Shown here piece after piece: positions 25,795-34,891 of a DNA stretch of 64,000 nucleotides (the stretch's first letter is position 1; each line of letters begins with the position of its first letter). Source of the stretch: Humimonas sp964465015 (GTDB taxonomy: Bacteria; Gemmatimonadota; Gemmatimonadetes; Palauibacterales; Palauibacteraceae). The stretch spans positions 1-64,000 of the forward strand of contig CAYXHP010000150.1 of NCBI GenBank assembly GCA_964465015.1. Reading direction: 5' to 3'. The translations under genes were made by a program, and so were the position numbers. Below the pieces are notes generated by a model, which worked only from the letters and a program-made list of their open reading frames with translations, had not been told where the DNA came from and ran no database searches.

Positions 25795-26159
25795 CCGCCG
25801 AACGCGGGTTCGCGGGCGAGAGGACCCTCATGCGGATCTTCATCGGGGAGTCGGACCGGCACGCGGGACGACCCCTGTACGAGAAGCTGGTGGAGCTCTT
25901 TCGGCAGCGGGGCTTCGCGGGGACCACGGTGCTGCGGGGAATCGGCGGATTCGGAGCGCACGCCCGCCTCCACACCGACAAGATCCTGCGGCTGTCCCTC
26001 GACCTCCCGATCGTGGTCGAGGTCGTGGACACCGAGGAGCGCATCCAGGCGGTCCTCCCCGAGCTGGATGGGATGATCGAGGGCGGCCTCATCACGCTCG
26101 AGCGCGCCCGCGTCATCATGTACCGGCCTCACGAGAAGGGCGAGCCTTCCGGACTGTAG
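25791..26159 (+). CDS. DUF190 domain protein, fluoride-operon partner of CrcB
   Basis: 122 aa. It contains the DUF190 features LMRIFIGESDRHAGRPLYEK, RGFAGTTVLRGIGGFG, and DLPIVVEVVDTEERI, a PII-like alpha/beta fold. DUF190 genes often sit in crcB operons and are thought to modulate export, but no mechanism is established. It overlaps crcB by 4 bp and shares its riboswitch-controlled transcript. Confidence 0.9.
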   Translation: MTAERGFAGERTLMRIFIGESDRHAGRPLYEKLVELFRQRGFAGTTVLRGIGGFGAHARLHTDKILRLSLDLPIVVEVVDTEERIQAVLPELDGMIEGGLITLERARVIMYRPHEKGEPSGL

Positions 26160-26254
26160 CCCTCCGATGGCGCGGCGTTGACGCGCGGCGGGACCTTCCG
26201 GACCGGCGGCCGTTCCGATGGGACGGCCCGGTCACCCCCGGCCGCGAGGTCCCG

Positions 26255-27331
26255 ATGTCCCCGCGCCACATGCATCGGCAGGGCGGATTCGCCCTCCTCG
26301 TCACGCTTCTCGTCCTGCTCGGGCTCGCGGCCCTGGCGGCCGGCGGTCTCGCCCTGGCCGGCGAGGAGGCAGCGGCGGCCCGCACCCAGGCCGCGGGCGT
26401 GAGGGCCTACCTGGCCGCCCAGGCCGCCCTCGCCACCTTCTTGGCCGGCCCGCCGGGCCCGATCGAGGACAGCGTGGAGAGGGCCTACGTGTTCACGCCG
26501 CGGACCGGCGCCCGGCTGTGGGCCCGTCGACTGGTCCGGGCCGACGCGTTCCGCGATGTGTACCGGCTGTCGGCCACCGGCTCGCACCGGTCCGGCCGCG
26601 ACGGAGCGGGCCGGACCCTGCGCCGGCTCGCGATGCTCGACCGTGCGCCGTTCCGGCCGCCCGCGGCTCTCACCGCCCTCTCGGGGACGGTCCTGGAAGG
26701 ACCCGACGTGCTCCTCGAGGGCGCGGGCACCGCGAGTGCCGACGGCGCCTGCGCGGGCGCCGGCCCCTCCGGAGTCGCTGGAGCCGCCTTTCCGCCCGGC
26801 GGTTACGGGCAGGCGGCGGCGGTGCTCCAGGCCGAGGGGACGCCCGACACCCTGGCCGGCCCGACGGAGACGCTCCTCGCGGGCTCGGGGATCGACTGGC
26901 CCGCGCTGGCGGCTGGCGACGCGGCGTTCGACGTGCGCTACCCGGGCGACCCCTGGCCGGGACCGCCGTCGGCTCCGGACGAGCCGTGGCCCGGCATCCT
27001 GGTGCAGGCCGATCGCTTCGACGCCGGCCCCGGCCGCTCCGGTCGTGGAGCGCTGGTGGTGACGGGGGACCTGGTGCTGCAGGACGGCTTTCGCTGGGAG
27101 GGACTGCTGTTCGTCGGGGGCACGCTTCGGGCGTCGGGCGCGGTCGCCGTCGGCGGCGCGGCCATCACCGGGCTGGCGGGCGGCTCCGACCCCGGGCCCG
27201 ACCAGCTGGGCCCGGGGCTCGTCGCGTTCACCTACGACGCGTGCGCGGTGGCGAAGGCGGGCCGCTTCGCGGCTCGCCTGGCGCCGATGCCCGGCACCTG
27301 GAGCGAAGCCTTCTCGCTCCAGGCTCCCTGA
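26255..27331 (+). CDS. PilX-like type IV pilus-associated protein (isolated)
   Basis: 358 aa. The N-terminus HRQGGFALLVTLLVLLGLAA is a prepilin-like helix, with Gly before Phe at the cleavage site but without the Glu5 of main pilins, as in PilX N-terminal proteins. The rest is a Gly/Ala-rich beta-helix-like domain (GTVLEGPDVLLEGAGTASAD; GALVVTGDLVLQDGFRWEGL; VGGTLRASGAVAVGGAAITG). It probably enters a pilus or pseudopilus, or acts as an exported adhesin. No other pilus gene lies in the window. ATG 26255 follows GAGGT. Confidence 0.7.
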   Translation: MSPRHMHRQGGFALLVTLLVLLGLAALAAGGLALAGEEAAAARTQAAGVRAYLAAQAALATFLAGPPGPIEDSVERAYVFTPRTGARLWARRLVRADAFRDVYRLSATGSHRSGRDGAGRTLRRLAMLDRAPFRPPAALTALSGTVLEGPDVLLEGAGTASADGACAGAGPSGVAGAAFPPGGYGQAAAVLQAEGTPDTLAGPTETLLAGSGIDWPALAAGDAAFDVRYPGDPWPGPPSAPDEPWPGILVQADRFDAGPGRSGRGALVVTGDLVLQDGFRWEGLLFVGGTLRASGAVAVGGAAITGLAGGSDPGPDQLGPGLVAFTYDACAVAKAGRFAARLAPMPGTWSEAFSLQAP

Positions 27332-27361
27332 GAGAGAGCCGCCGCCGGGCGGGCCGCGCGG

Positions 27362-28057
27362 TCAGCCTCCGGCTGGTGCCGGGCTGGCCTTCTGCATCGT
27401 GAAGGTGAGAGGCGCCGACTTCACCATGGCGCGGTCTTTCTTGTCGGCGGGAGCGGCCAGCAGGTAGAGGATCGGCGTGTCCGACGAGAGGTCCTGGAGG
27501 ATGCCCTTCATGTCCTTGGAGAGGAGCTCGTCCTGCGGCACTTCCACCGTGCCCACCACGAAGGTCCCCTTCAGGCCGAAGCCGGACGGGATCATGGACT
27601 TCTCGGGGAGGAGCTTGTCGGGCTCGGTGACGCTCGCCGTGGGAATCACATCGAACGGATCCGACGTCTTCTGCTGCCGAATCTCTCCGCCCTGGGCCAG
27701 CGCCGCGTACAGGACGAAGCTCATCTTCTTGGCGGCCTTGGCCACGTCCGGCGTGGCATCGAACTGCACGGCCACGCCCTTTCGGAGATCGTCCCAGGTG
27801 ATCTGCGCGGGCATGCTGTCCATCTTGGCGTTGAAACTCTGCGTGATGAGGACGCGGACCACGTTCTCGCCCGACTGGCCGCTTCCGCCTCCCGCCGAGT
27901 CCTGGGCGGCCAGCGGGGATCGCACCGTCACCGCGAGCAGCAGGGCGCTCGCGGCGACCAGCAGCCTCCCCGACGCGGCGCTCCACCGGTGTCCGGCGGT
28001 GCGTGCCGCCCGGCCATGGAGGCTCGTGGTCTCTTCGCCTCTAGTCTCCGTGGTCAT
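27362..28057 (-). CDS. Exported hypothetical protein
   Basis: 231 aa. A Sec signal lies after a charged N-terminus (LLVAASALLLAVTVRSPLAAQD). The mature part contains NVVRVLITQSFNAKMDSMPA and a domain that resembles a two-strand sandwich with GLKGTFVVGTVEVPQDELL. I do not recognise the family. ATG 28057 follows GGAGGAGAGC; an earlier in-frame ATG at 28138 is unsupported. It runs in the same direction as the DUF819 gene 105 bp upstream. Confidence 0.65.
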   Translation of the reverse strand: MTTETRGEETTSLHGRAARTAGHRWSAASGRLLVAASALLLAVTVRSPLAAQDSAGGGSGQSGENVVRVLITQSFNAKMDSMPAQITWDDLRKGVAVQFDATPDVAKAAKKMSFVLYAALAQGGEIRQQKTSDPFDVIPTASVTEPDKLLPEKSMIPSGFGLKGTFVVGTVEVPQDELLSKDMKGILQDLSSDTPILYLLAAPADKKDRAMVKSAPLTFTMQKASPAPAGG

Positions 28058-28162
28058 GCTCTCCTCCGGTTCGTGGCTCGTGATGGACCGGTCGGCGTCG
28101 ACCCGTGTCTCGCCCACCGGCACTCTCTTATCCGGCACCGGGTCGAGAGGTCCGAGCGCCGC

Positions 28163-29356
28163 TCAGAACCCGACCCCATGCAGCGCCCACGCGACTCCGA
28201 ACCCCAGGTAGTTCCCGATCGCGTAGCCCAGCAGTCCGACGACGATGCCGGGAAGCACCAGCGCCGGCCATTCCCGGGACACCGCCACCGCCAGGGCGCT
28301 GGTCGGACCGCCCACGGCCGCCTGGGAGGCGACGGCCAGGGTCCCCAGGTCGATCCTGGCCAGACGGCCGAGGCCGAACGTGATCACCCCGTGGATGCCC
28401 ACGGTGATCATCGTGAACACGAACACCGACACGCCCACGGCCAGGATCTGGTCGACCCGAGAGTAGATCCCGATGACGACGAAGAACAGGTGGAGGGTGT
28501 AGTTGCCCATCTGCATCGCCCCCTCCATGCGCGAGAAGGGCCCCACGTGCGCCAGCACGAGCGCGAAGGTGGTGAGCCACAGGACGGCGGGCACTCCGGG
28601 CACCAGCCGCCCGGCCAGCGTCGCCGCCGTCAGCAGGGCGAGCCCGACCGCCACCAGCCGCGCCATGTCGAGGGCCGAGATCGAGGCGGGCGAAAAGAAG
28701 GGATGTGCCCCCTCGCTCACCGTCTTCGGCTCCCCGACGGCGGTCTCGTTGGGGGCGGCGGCGACGGGCACGTCCGAGCCCGTCCCGGCGCCGTCCAGCG
28801 TGGGGATCGGGAAGGGATAGAGTCTGCGGAGCCAGATCGGCAGGACCAGGCACGCGCCCATCCAGATGCCGGTGGTGAGCGCGTCGGCCGCGTTGGCGCC
28901 GGCGAACAGCTGAGCGGGGATGCGGAGGCCGCGCCCGACGGCGACGAAGTTGACCGAGCCACCGGTATAGGTCCCCGTGAACGCCCCGGCCAGGCGCCAG
29001 GTCTCGTCTCCGAAGATCCGGTGCAACACTCCGGTGGACACGGCCACACCCACCAGCGTCCCCAGGCACGCGATGCCGAAGGCCCCCAGCATCCGCGGGC
29101 CCGCCTTCCGAAGGTCGCCGATGTGCACGCCCAGCAGGAGCCAGGCGATGGCCAGGGAGGTCACGGGTCCCGAGATCGTGCCGTACAGGGGCGATTGGGC
29201 CGGCACGAGGCCGAAGTTCGAGAGTAGCGCCCCGAACACGATGACCATGAGAGACGCGCCGATCTTCGAGAGGGCCGGCACCCGGTGGTCCAGCCAGAAC
29301 GCCAGCGCCGTGACGAGCGCGATCACGGTCGCCAGCGCCAGGGGTGAGCGGATCAA
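28163..29356 (-). CDS. DUF819 family integral membrane protein (putative transporter)
   Basis: 397 aa with about eleven hydrophobic helices. DUF819 motifs are ISGPVTSLAIAWLLLGVHIG, GTYTGGSVNFVAVG, and near the C-terminus ASQAAVGGPTSALAVAV, where the two Gly-rich repeats suggest an inverted-repeat transporter fold. The substrate is unknown; some members have been linked to keratin-like or amino-acid transport only by annotation. TTG 29356 is chosen because GGGAG lies 7 nt upstream and it avoids overlap with the SRAP gene. Confidence 0.85.
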   Translation of the reverse strand: MIRSPLALATVIALVTALAFWLDHRVPALSKIGASLMVIVFGALLSNFGLVPAQSPLYGTISGPVTSLAIAWLLLGVHIGDLRKAGPRMLGAFGIACLGTLVGVAVSTGVLHRIFGDETWRLAGAFTGTYTGGSVNFVAVGRGLRIPAQLFAGANAADALTTGIWMGACLVLPIWLRRLYPFPIPTLDGAGTGSDVPVAAAPNETAVGEPKTVSEGAHPFFSPASISALDMARLVAVGLALLTAATLAGRLVPGVPAVLWLTTFALVLAHVGPFSRMEGAMQMGNYTLHLFFVVIGIYSRVDQILAVGVSVFVFTMITVGIHGVITFGLGRLARIDLGTLAVASQAAVGGPTSALAVAVSREWPALVLPGIVVGLLGYAIGNYLGFGVAWALHGVGF

Positions 29357-29390
29357 CCGCGGTCTCCCGTGAGTCCCGGCGAGGAGCCGA

Positions 29391-30074
29391 TCAGGCGCCG
29401 GCCTCCACCGGCTCCACGCACGCGGCATCGTCGTGCGCGGGGCTGTTCACCCGGCGGCTGACCGGAAAGGCCTCGAGGTCCTCCTCGTGGGGCCCCAGAA
29501 GCCGGCCCGCATCGGCCGCCGGGAGCTCCGAGTCCAGCCACGTGGCCCATCGATCGCGGGGCAGGATGGCCGGCATGCGGTCGTGCAGGCGCTCGAGGAG
29601 GTCGCCGGGTGTCGTGGTGAGAATCGTGGCCGAGTCGATGCGCCTGCCCCCGCGCTCCCAGCGCTCCCACAGCCCCGCGAAGGCGAACAGCCCCCCGTCC
29701 TTGCGATGGATCAGGTAGGGCTGCTTGCCGGAGCCCGTCTTCCGCCACTCGTAGAACCCGTCCGCCGGGACGAGGCAGCGGCGACGGCGAAACGCGTCAC
29801 GGAACGACGGCTTGGTCGGGGCGGACTCGGCGCGGGCGTTGATCAGGGTGGGAAAATGGTCCGGGTCGTCGACCCATCCCGGTAGCAACCCCCAGCGCGC
29901 CCGCGCCAGCTCGCGCGGAGGCCCCGCTCCGCTCTCCTCGCGCCGCCGGACGATGGCGATCTCCTGGGTCGGGGCGATGTTGTAGCGCACATCGAGGCCC
30001 AGCCCCGGGGCGAGCGCGTCGAACGCTTCCGAGACCTCGGTTTCGGAATGTCGGAGCGTGAAGCGGCCACACAT
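29391..30074 (-). CDS. SRAP-domain abasic site processing protein (YedK/HMCES family)
   Basis: 227 aa. Catalytic Cys2 directly follows the start Met (MCGRFTLR). The other active-site residues are present: Asn79 in LINARAES, Glu109 in DGFYEW and His164 in LERLHDRMP. The enzyme crosslinks to abasic sites in single-stranded DNA and shields them. ATG 30074 must be the start because Cys2 needs to be exposed; a GC-rich in-frame extension to 30086 is not used. Confidence 0.95.
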   Translation of the reverse strand: MCGRFTLRHSETEVSEAFDALAPGLGLDVRYNIAPTQEIAIVRRREESGAGPPRELARARWGLLPGWVDDPDHFPTLINARAESAPTKPSFRDAFRRRRCLVPADGFYEWRKTGSGKQPYLIHRKDGGLFAFAGLWERWERGGRRIDSATILTTTPGDLLERLHDRMPAILPRDRWATWLDSELPAADAGRLLGPHEEDLEAFPVSRRVNSPAHDDAACVEPVEAGA

Positions 30075-30234
30075 GGGCCCCAGCATAGCCGCGCGCCGGC
30101 CCCGGGTCGAGCCGGCGCGCGAGCGGCGTGCCGCGGGCGGGCGAGCCCTCCGGACCGAACCGCGCAGAGCCCGCGGAGGCGGGCGCCCGAGGACCCGGCG
30201 GCCGCGACCACCGGGTCCGAGGCGCCGACGAGGG

Positions 30235-31302
30235 TCACGGCTTGGGTCCGTTCACGGTGACGACCGGAGTGCGGACACCGGACGGGAAGGTCTCGGCCAG
30301 AGTGGCCAGGTCCACGGGCGTGGTCTCGGGCCCGGGCTTCAGGTCCCTGACCCGCTCCAGGCTCACCTCGGCCTTCTCGTAGGCGGGCGCTGCGGCGAGC
30401 GCGGCCCGATACGCGTCGGCCGCCTGGTCGGGATGGCCCGTACGCTCCAGGGCCACGCCCAGGTTGTTCTGGAAGGTGGGGTCGTCGGGCCGGAGCGACA
30501 CGGCCCGGGCCAGGGGCGCCAGCGCCTCCTCGTAGCGGCCCAGCCGAACGAGCGCGACTCCCAGGTCGTTCAGGCTCCACACCTGGTCCGGGTCCCGGGT
30601 GGCCGACTCGCGGTAGAGCTCCTCGGCGTCCTCGAGGCGACCCTCCGCCGTGCGGAGGTTGCCCGCGACGCGCAGCACCACCGGATCCTCCGGCGCGATC
30701 TCGAGGGCGTGCTCGAGCGGCGTCTCGGCGTCACCGGTTCGGTCCTGCTCCAGGAGCACCCGACCCAGGTTCACCAGACTCTTCACGTGGTCGGGGTCGC
30801 GGTCGAGCGCCGCGCGGAAGCCCTCCTGCGCGAGCTCGGGATCCCCGGCCTTCCAAGCCGACAGGCCCAGCATGTAGTGACCCCACGCGTTGTCCGGCTT
30901 CCGGTCCGTATAGGCGCGGAACAGCGCCACGGCTTCCTCGTAACGCCCATCCCGGTACGCCGAGGCAGCCTCGGCGTAGCTCACCGGCCCCGAGATGGTG
31001 GGCGCCCCGGTCCCGGCCGCGGGCGAGCCGGCCGCTTCCGTGCCGGCCGAGTCGGTGCTCTCCGTCGTCCCTGCGGGGACGGCGGCCTGCGCCTGCACGG
31101 CGACCGACTCCGGGCCGCCGGTCGCGGTGGCACCGGGCGTGCCGTTCGAAGAGGCGTCTCCTCCGCCGCACGCGGCGGCGCCGGCCAGGAGCAGCGCCGC
31201 GGTGAGCGCGGCTCCGGCTCGACCCGTCCAGGCGCCCGTCCCGTGCCACATCCTCCCCTTCCTGACCTCTCGCATCCTCGAATCGGGCTGTCTGGCGTCC
31301 AT
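30235..31302 (-). CDS. TPR-repeat lipoprotein
   Basis: 355 aa. A lipoprotein signal (ALTAALLLAGAAACG) is followed by a Gly/Thr/Ala-rich linker, then at least five TPR units (PDNAWGHYMLGLSAWKAGDP; PDHVKSLVNLGRVLLEQDRT; PDQVWSLNDLGVALVRLGRY; PDDPTFQNNLGVALERTGHP). It is likely periplasmic and anchored in a membrane, as a protein-protein scaffold. ATG 31302 follows GAGGGAGGGACC. The 362-bp upstream region carries a palindrome pair that may be its operators. Confidence 0.8.
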   Translation of the reverse strand: MDARQPDSRMREVRKGRMWHGTGAWTGRAGAALTAALLLAGAAACGGGDASSNGTPGATATGGPESVAVQAQAAVPAGTTESTDSAGTEAAGSPAAGTGAPTISGPVSYAEAASAYRDGRYEEAVALFRAYTDRKPDNAWGHYMLGLSAWKAGDPELAQEGFRAALDRDPDHVKSLVNLGRVLLEQDRTGDAETPLEHALEIAPEDPVVLRVAGNLRTAEGRLEDAEELYRESATRDPDQVWSLNDLGVALVRLGRYEEALAPLARAVSLRPDDPTFQNNLGVALERTGHPDQAADAYRAALAAAPAYEKAEVSLERVRDLKPGPETTPVDLATLAETFPSGVRTPVVTVNGPKP

Positions 31303-31664
31303 GGTCCCTCCCTCGTGGTGCGCCCGGAGGCGCGGTGAGCGCTTCTCGCGACCGGGGAGGAGGAAGGGCAAGCGTACCGCCACCAGGGTGATCGAGCCCA
31401 CGACCGAGTGTCATTCGCTTATGGTGCAACGAGTTGAGATAGCGATCCGCGGCCGGGGCAGTCCGGGCGATGTGTCCATATGGACACGTATCGTGCGGGC
31501 CCGACGTGTCCATAACTACACATCCTGGAGCGGTGTCGGCCGAGGACGCGGGCAGACTCGCATCGCCCCGAGCCGCGGACGGGCACCAGGGGCCGCGAGG
31601 CCCCGGCGCCGCGCTCGGCCCCGCACAGCCTCCCTCGGCCCCGCCCGGCCTCGTTCCGCTTCGC
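31303..31664. other. Intergenic region with AT-richer promoter-like patch
   Basis: 362 bp between the TPR lipoprotein start and the NtrC gene stop, both on the minus strand. No convincing gene is seen. The stretch 31405-31445 (around TCATTCGCTTATGGTGCAAC) is locally AT-richer and may hold the promoter of the TPR lipoprotein. The part 31555-31664 is C/G-biased with CGCTCGGCCCC-like near-repeats (for example CCTCGGCCCCGC) downstream of the NtrC stop. Confidence 0.5.
31472..31521. promoter_or_regulatory. Tandem operator-like palindromes (GTGTCCAT type)
   Basis: GTGTCCATATGGACAC (31472-31487) is a perfect 16-bp palindrome. A second copy at 31506-31521 keeps the left half GTGTCCAT exactly and has a degenerate right half (AACTACAC). 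The centres are 34 bp apart. The pair lies about 170-220 bp upstream of the TPR lipoprotein start. A dimeric regulator is likely, but I cannot name it. Confidence 0.6.
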
Positions 31665-33065
31665 TCAGCCGCGCTCGATGCCCAGGCGACGCATGATCTT
31701 GAGAAGACTGGAGTGGTCGGCCAGACCCAGCGCGCGGGCCGTCTCCGTGACGTGCCCGTCGTGGCGGCGTAGCGCCGAGCGGACGATGCGGCGCTCGGCC
31801 TCCTCCTTGAGCTCGCGGTAGGTGAGGCCTTCGGCGCCCGGGGGAAGGATCGCGGCCGACTCGTCCCCATCCGACGCGCTGCCGTCGCGGGCCCCGGCGC
31901 CCCGGCGCACCTCCGCCGGCACGGCGTCCGCGCCCACGATGGGGGGCTCCGCGTCGATCACCATGCGCTCGATCGCGTTTCGGAGCTCGCGAACGTTGTT
32001 CCGGCGCCAGTCGTAGGTCATCAGGAGCTCCACGGCATCCGCGCCCAGCTCCAGGGGCGCGATACCGTACCGGCGGCAGGTGGCGGACAGGAAGTGGTCG
32101 GCGAGAAGCGGCACATCGGAGAGACGCTCCCGGAGGGGCGGCACGCGCAGGACGTGGACGTTGAGACGATAGTACAGGTCCTCCCGGAAGCGGCCCTCCG
32201 CCACGTCGGCCTCCAGGTCCCGGTGGGTCGCGGCCACCACCCGGCACGCCACCGCGAGGGCCCGCGTGCCGCCCACTCGCGTCACCTCGCGCTGCTCCAG
32301 GACGCGCAGGAGCTTGGCCTGGGCGGCCCCGGGAAGCTCGCCCACCTCGTCCAGGAACAGCGTGCCCGCCGCGGCGAATTCGAAGGCGCCCTGCCGCATC
32401 CGGTCGGCCCCGGTGAAGGCGCCCTTCTCGTGCCCGAACAGCTCGCTCTCGACCAGGCTCTCGGGGAGCGCGGCGCTGTTCACGGGCACGAAGGGCGCGT
32501 CCGCCGGACGACCCAGCTCGTGGAGCCGCCTGGCCACGAGCTCCTTGCCGGTCCCGCTCTCTCCCAGGACGAGGACGGGACTCGGGATCGGCGCCAGCCG
32601 CGCGATCCTCTCCTTGAGCTCCAGCATGGGGGCGGCGGTCCCCAGGAGGCCGGCGTCTTCATCCAGCCGCTCCCGAAGGCGCGCCACCTCACCGGCCAGC
32701 CGCCCCCGCTCCACGGCGCCCCGGATCTCCTCCACCACGCGGCGCATCGGCTCGGACTTGTCGATGAAACCGTACGCGCCCAGGCGGATGGCCCGGGCGC
32801 AGCGGTCGAAGTCGCCCGTCCCGGTGTAGACGATGACCGGCACCTCGCGCTCCTCGCGGGCGAGGGCGGTGAGCACGTCGAAACCGTCCACGCCGGGCAT
32901 CTCGAGGTCGAGGATCACGCAGTCCACGGCCTCCGCCGCCAGGAGCTCGAGCGCCTCACGGCCGCCGGTGGCCACCAGGGTGTGGAAGTCGCCCAGCCGG
33001 CGCAGGTCGTAGGCATATTGCTCGGCGACGGCCGACACGTCGTCCACCACGAGGACGCGCGTCAC
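31665..33065 (-). CDS. NtrC-family sigma-54-dependent response regulator
   Basis: 466 aa. The receiver domain has Asp7/Asp8 and phospho-acceptor Asp53 (VILDLEMPG) with Lys103. The AAA+ domain has Walker A GESGTGKE (168-175), the sigma-54 contact loop GAFTGA (215-220) and Walker B TLFLDEVGEL. A C-terminal Fis-type helix-turn-helix (VTETARALGLADHSSLLKIM) completes it. It activates sigma-54 promoters when phosphorylated by the kinase gene directly upstream. The GTG start overlaps the kinase stop by 4 bp. The target genes are not evident. Confidence 0.96.
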   Translation of the reverse strand: MTRVLVVDDVSAVAEQYAYDLRRLGDFHTLVATGGREALELLAAEAVDCVILDLEMPGVDGFDVLTALAREEREVPVIVYTGTGDFDRCARAIRLGAYGFIDKSEPMRRVVEEIRGAVERGRLAGEVARLRERLDEDAGLLGTAAPMLELKERIARLAPIPSPVLVLGESGTGKELVARRLHELGRPADAPFVPVNSAALPESLVESELFGHEKGAFTGADRMRQGAFEFAAAGTLFLDEVGELPGAAQAKLLRVLEQREVTRVGGTRALAVACRVVAATHRDLEADVAEGRFREDLYYRLNVHVLRVPPLRERLSDVPLLADHFLSATCRRYGIAPLELGADAVELLMTYDWRRNNVRELRNAIERMVIDAEPPIVGADAVPAEVRRGAGARDGSASDGDESAAILPPGAEGLTYRELKEEAERRIVRSALRRHDGHVTETARALGLADHSSLLKIMRRLGIERG

Positions 33066-34891
33066 GCGTCCTCCTCGACCGCCGGAAGGTCGATGGTGAA
33101 GCGGGCACCTTCTCCCGGCCGACTTTCGACCTCGATCGTTCCCTCCATGTCGGTGACCAGGCGCCGGACGATCGCCAGGCCGAGCCCGGCGCCCTCCTCC
33201 CGCGTCGTGTAGAACTCCTCGAACACGCGCGACCGCTGATCCTGGTCCATGCCGGGCCCCGTGTCCGCCACCTCCAGTCGGACTCGCCCCGGATCGGGAC
33301 TCGAGCCGACCCGCACGACCACCTCGCCCCCCTCCCCGTCCATGCTTTCGATGGCGTTCCGAACCAGGTTCTCGAGGATGCGCCGCACGGCCACCGGGTC
33401 GGCCAGCGCCGGCGGCGCGGCCTCGTCCGTGTCGGCCCGCACGTCACCGCCGCGCTCGGCCGCGGCGCCGGCGGCGTCGGCCGCCACGCGCCGCGCCAGG
33501 GCGGCCACGTCGCAGGGCCGGGACGCCGGACGGGAAGAGAGCCTGGCGTAGCGCGTGGCCAGCGTCTCCAGGTAGCCGAGCCCACCCTCCAGGGAACCTC
33601 TACGCTCCTCGAACACCTCGGCCAGTCGGGACGGGTGCTCGCGCGCCACCTCGGACAGGTGCCGGACGACGTGGCGGAGCGGCGTGAGCCCGTTGCGGAC
33701 GTCGTGGTTCACCTGGCGCGCGATCTCGCCCAGGGTGGCGCGGCGCTCCGCGTCACGAAGGCGGACGGCCCCCGCGCGGATTCGCCCGGTGAGCGCCTCG
33801 AGGCCGCGGGCCAGCACGCCGATCTCGTCCCGGCGCCCGGTCGGGAAGCTCACCTCCAGCCGCTCGAGGTCCAGCCGCGCGGTGCGGCGCGCCAGGTCGG
33901 CCAGGGGCCGGCTGAGCCGCGTCGCGGCCCACAGTCCGAACAGCAAGGCCGCGGCGGCCACCACGAGGAGCGCGGCCAGGAACCAGAGGTCGATCTGGCG
34001 GCGCAGCGATCGGAGCGGCGCCAGCGACCGGACCACGCTCAGGCGGGCCACGTCCGCCGCACCGGCCGCCGCGCCGGGAGCCACCCGTCCCGCTGCCGCG
34101 CTCCCCTCGGGGCCGCGACCCGCCAGGGTGAAGTCCACGAACGGCAGCGTCACCTCCTCGACCACCGCATCGGCGTCCTCCGGGTCCCCGGACGCGGCCG
34201 GACCTCCTGCCGCACGCTCCGCCCCCGGTCCAGTCGGCGGGCCGACCGACGGAGGAGATGCGGCGTCGCCCGGCACGTCCAGCACCAGGCGTACGGCCCC
34301 GCCCGGCGCGAGACCGGCGAGGAAGGCCGAATCCACGGCGACGCCGCCCACGAGCGTCAGGGGCCGGGTTGCGACGCGGACGTCGGCCTCCGCCGCCAGC
34401 GCGAGGACGGGCCCGGAAGGTGTCGGCGCCCGGACGAGGGCCTCGCCCCCGGCCGCGGCCGAGATGCGCTCCGCCACGCCGGGCTCCCGGCGGTCGTACT
34501 CGTTCCGGAAGTGGCCCGAGCTCAGGATGCGCCCGTCGGCTTCCTGGAGCTGCAGCACGGCCAGCCCCGCGAGCCTCATGGCGCGGCCGGCGTAGTCCAG
34601 GAGGTAGCCGCGATCGACCCCGGAGCGGTCGGCGAGCGCCCGGCGCAGCCGGTTGTCGAGCTCGGCAGCCTCGGCCATGGCCGCCAGCCGCGACCGGACG
34701 TCGTGGCCGTCGCGCGCCAGCTCCGTCCGGATGTCGGCGGCCAGGTCCCGCGTCTCCTGTCGGTAGCGGCCGGTGAGATCGGAGCGCACGCGGGCCCGGA
34801 CGCCGAGTCCGAACACCAGGAGGGGAGCCAGCGACAGCGCCGCCAGCGCCGCGGCCAGTCGAGTCCGGAAGCTCCGGGCCGGGCCACTCAC
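33062..34891 (-). CDS. Membrane sensor histidine kinase
   Basis: 609 aa. An N-terminal helix (LAAALAALSLAPLLVFGLGV) and a second helix at about 315-340 (FLAALLVVAAAALLFGLWAA) flank a periplasmic sensor domain of roughly 280 residues. A HAMP linker follows, then the H-box NHDVRNGLTPLRHVVRHL, the N-box NLVRNAIESM, and the G1/G2 boxes DTGPGMDQ and GAGLGLAIV. GTG 34891 overlaps the solute-binding gene stop, and the stop overlaps the regulator start. The three-gene unit suggests the kinase senses what the binding protein binds. Confidence 0.94.
   Translation of the reverse strand: MSGPARSFRTRLAAALAALSLAPLLVFGLGVRARVRSDLTGRYRQETRDLAADIRTELARDGHDVRSRLAAMAEAAELDNRLRRALADRSGVDRGYLLDYAGRAMRLAGLAVLQLQEADGRILSSGHFRNEYDRREPGVAERISAAAGGEALVRAPTPSGPVLALAAEADVRVATRPLTLVGGVAVDSAFLAGLAPGGAVRLVLDVPGDAASPPSVGPPTGPGAERAAGGPAASGDPEDADAVVEEVTLPFVDFTLAGRGPEGSAAAGRVAPGAAAGAADVARLSVVRSLAPLRSLRRQIDLWFLAALLVVAAAALLFGLWAATRLSRPLADLARRTARLDLERLEVSFPTGRRDEIGVLARGLEALTGRIRAGAVRLRDAERRATLGEIARQVNHDVRNGLTPLRHVVRHLSEVAREHPSRLAEVFEERRGSLEGGLGYLETLATRYARLSSRPASRPCDVAALARRVAADAAGAAAERGGDVRADTDEAAPPALADPVAVRRILENLVRNAIESMDGEGGEVVVRVGSSPDPGRVRLEVADTGPGMDQDQRSRVFEEFYTTREEGAGLGLAIVRRLVTDMEGTIEVESRPGEGARFTIDLPAVEEDA

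Noticed and set aside
31516..31522. ACTACAC as a fifth BlaI half-site
   Set aside because: It lacks the second half (TCCTGGA instead of TGTAGAC) and is better explained as the degenerate arm of the GTGTCCAT repeat.
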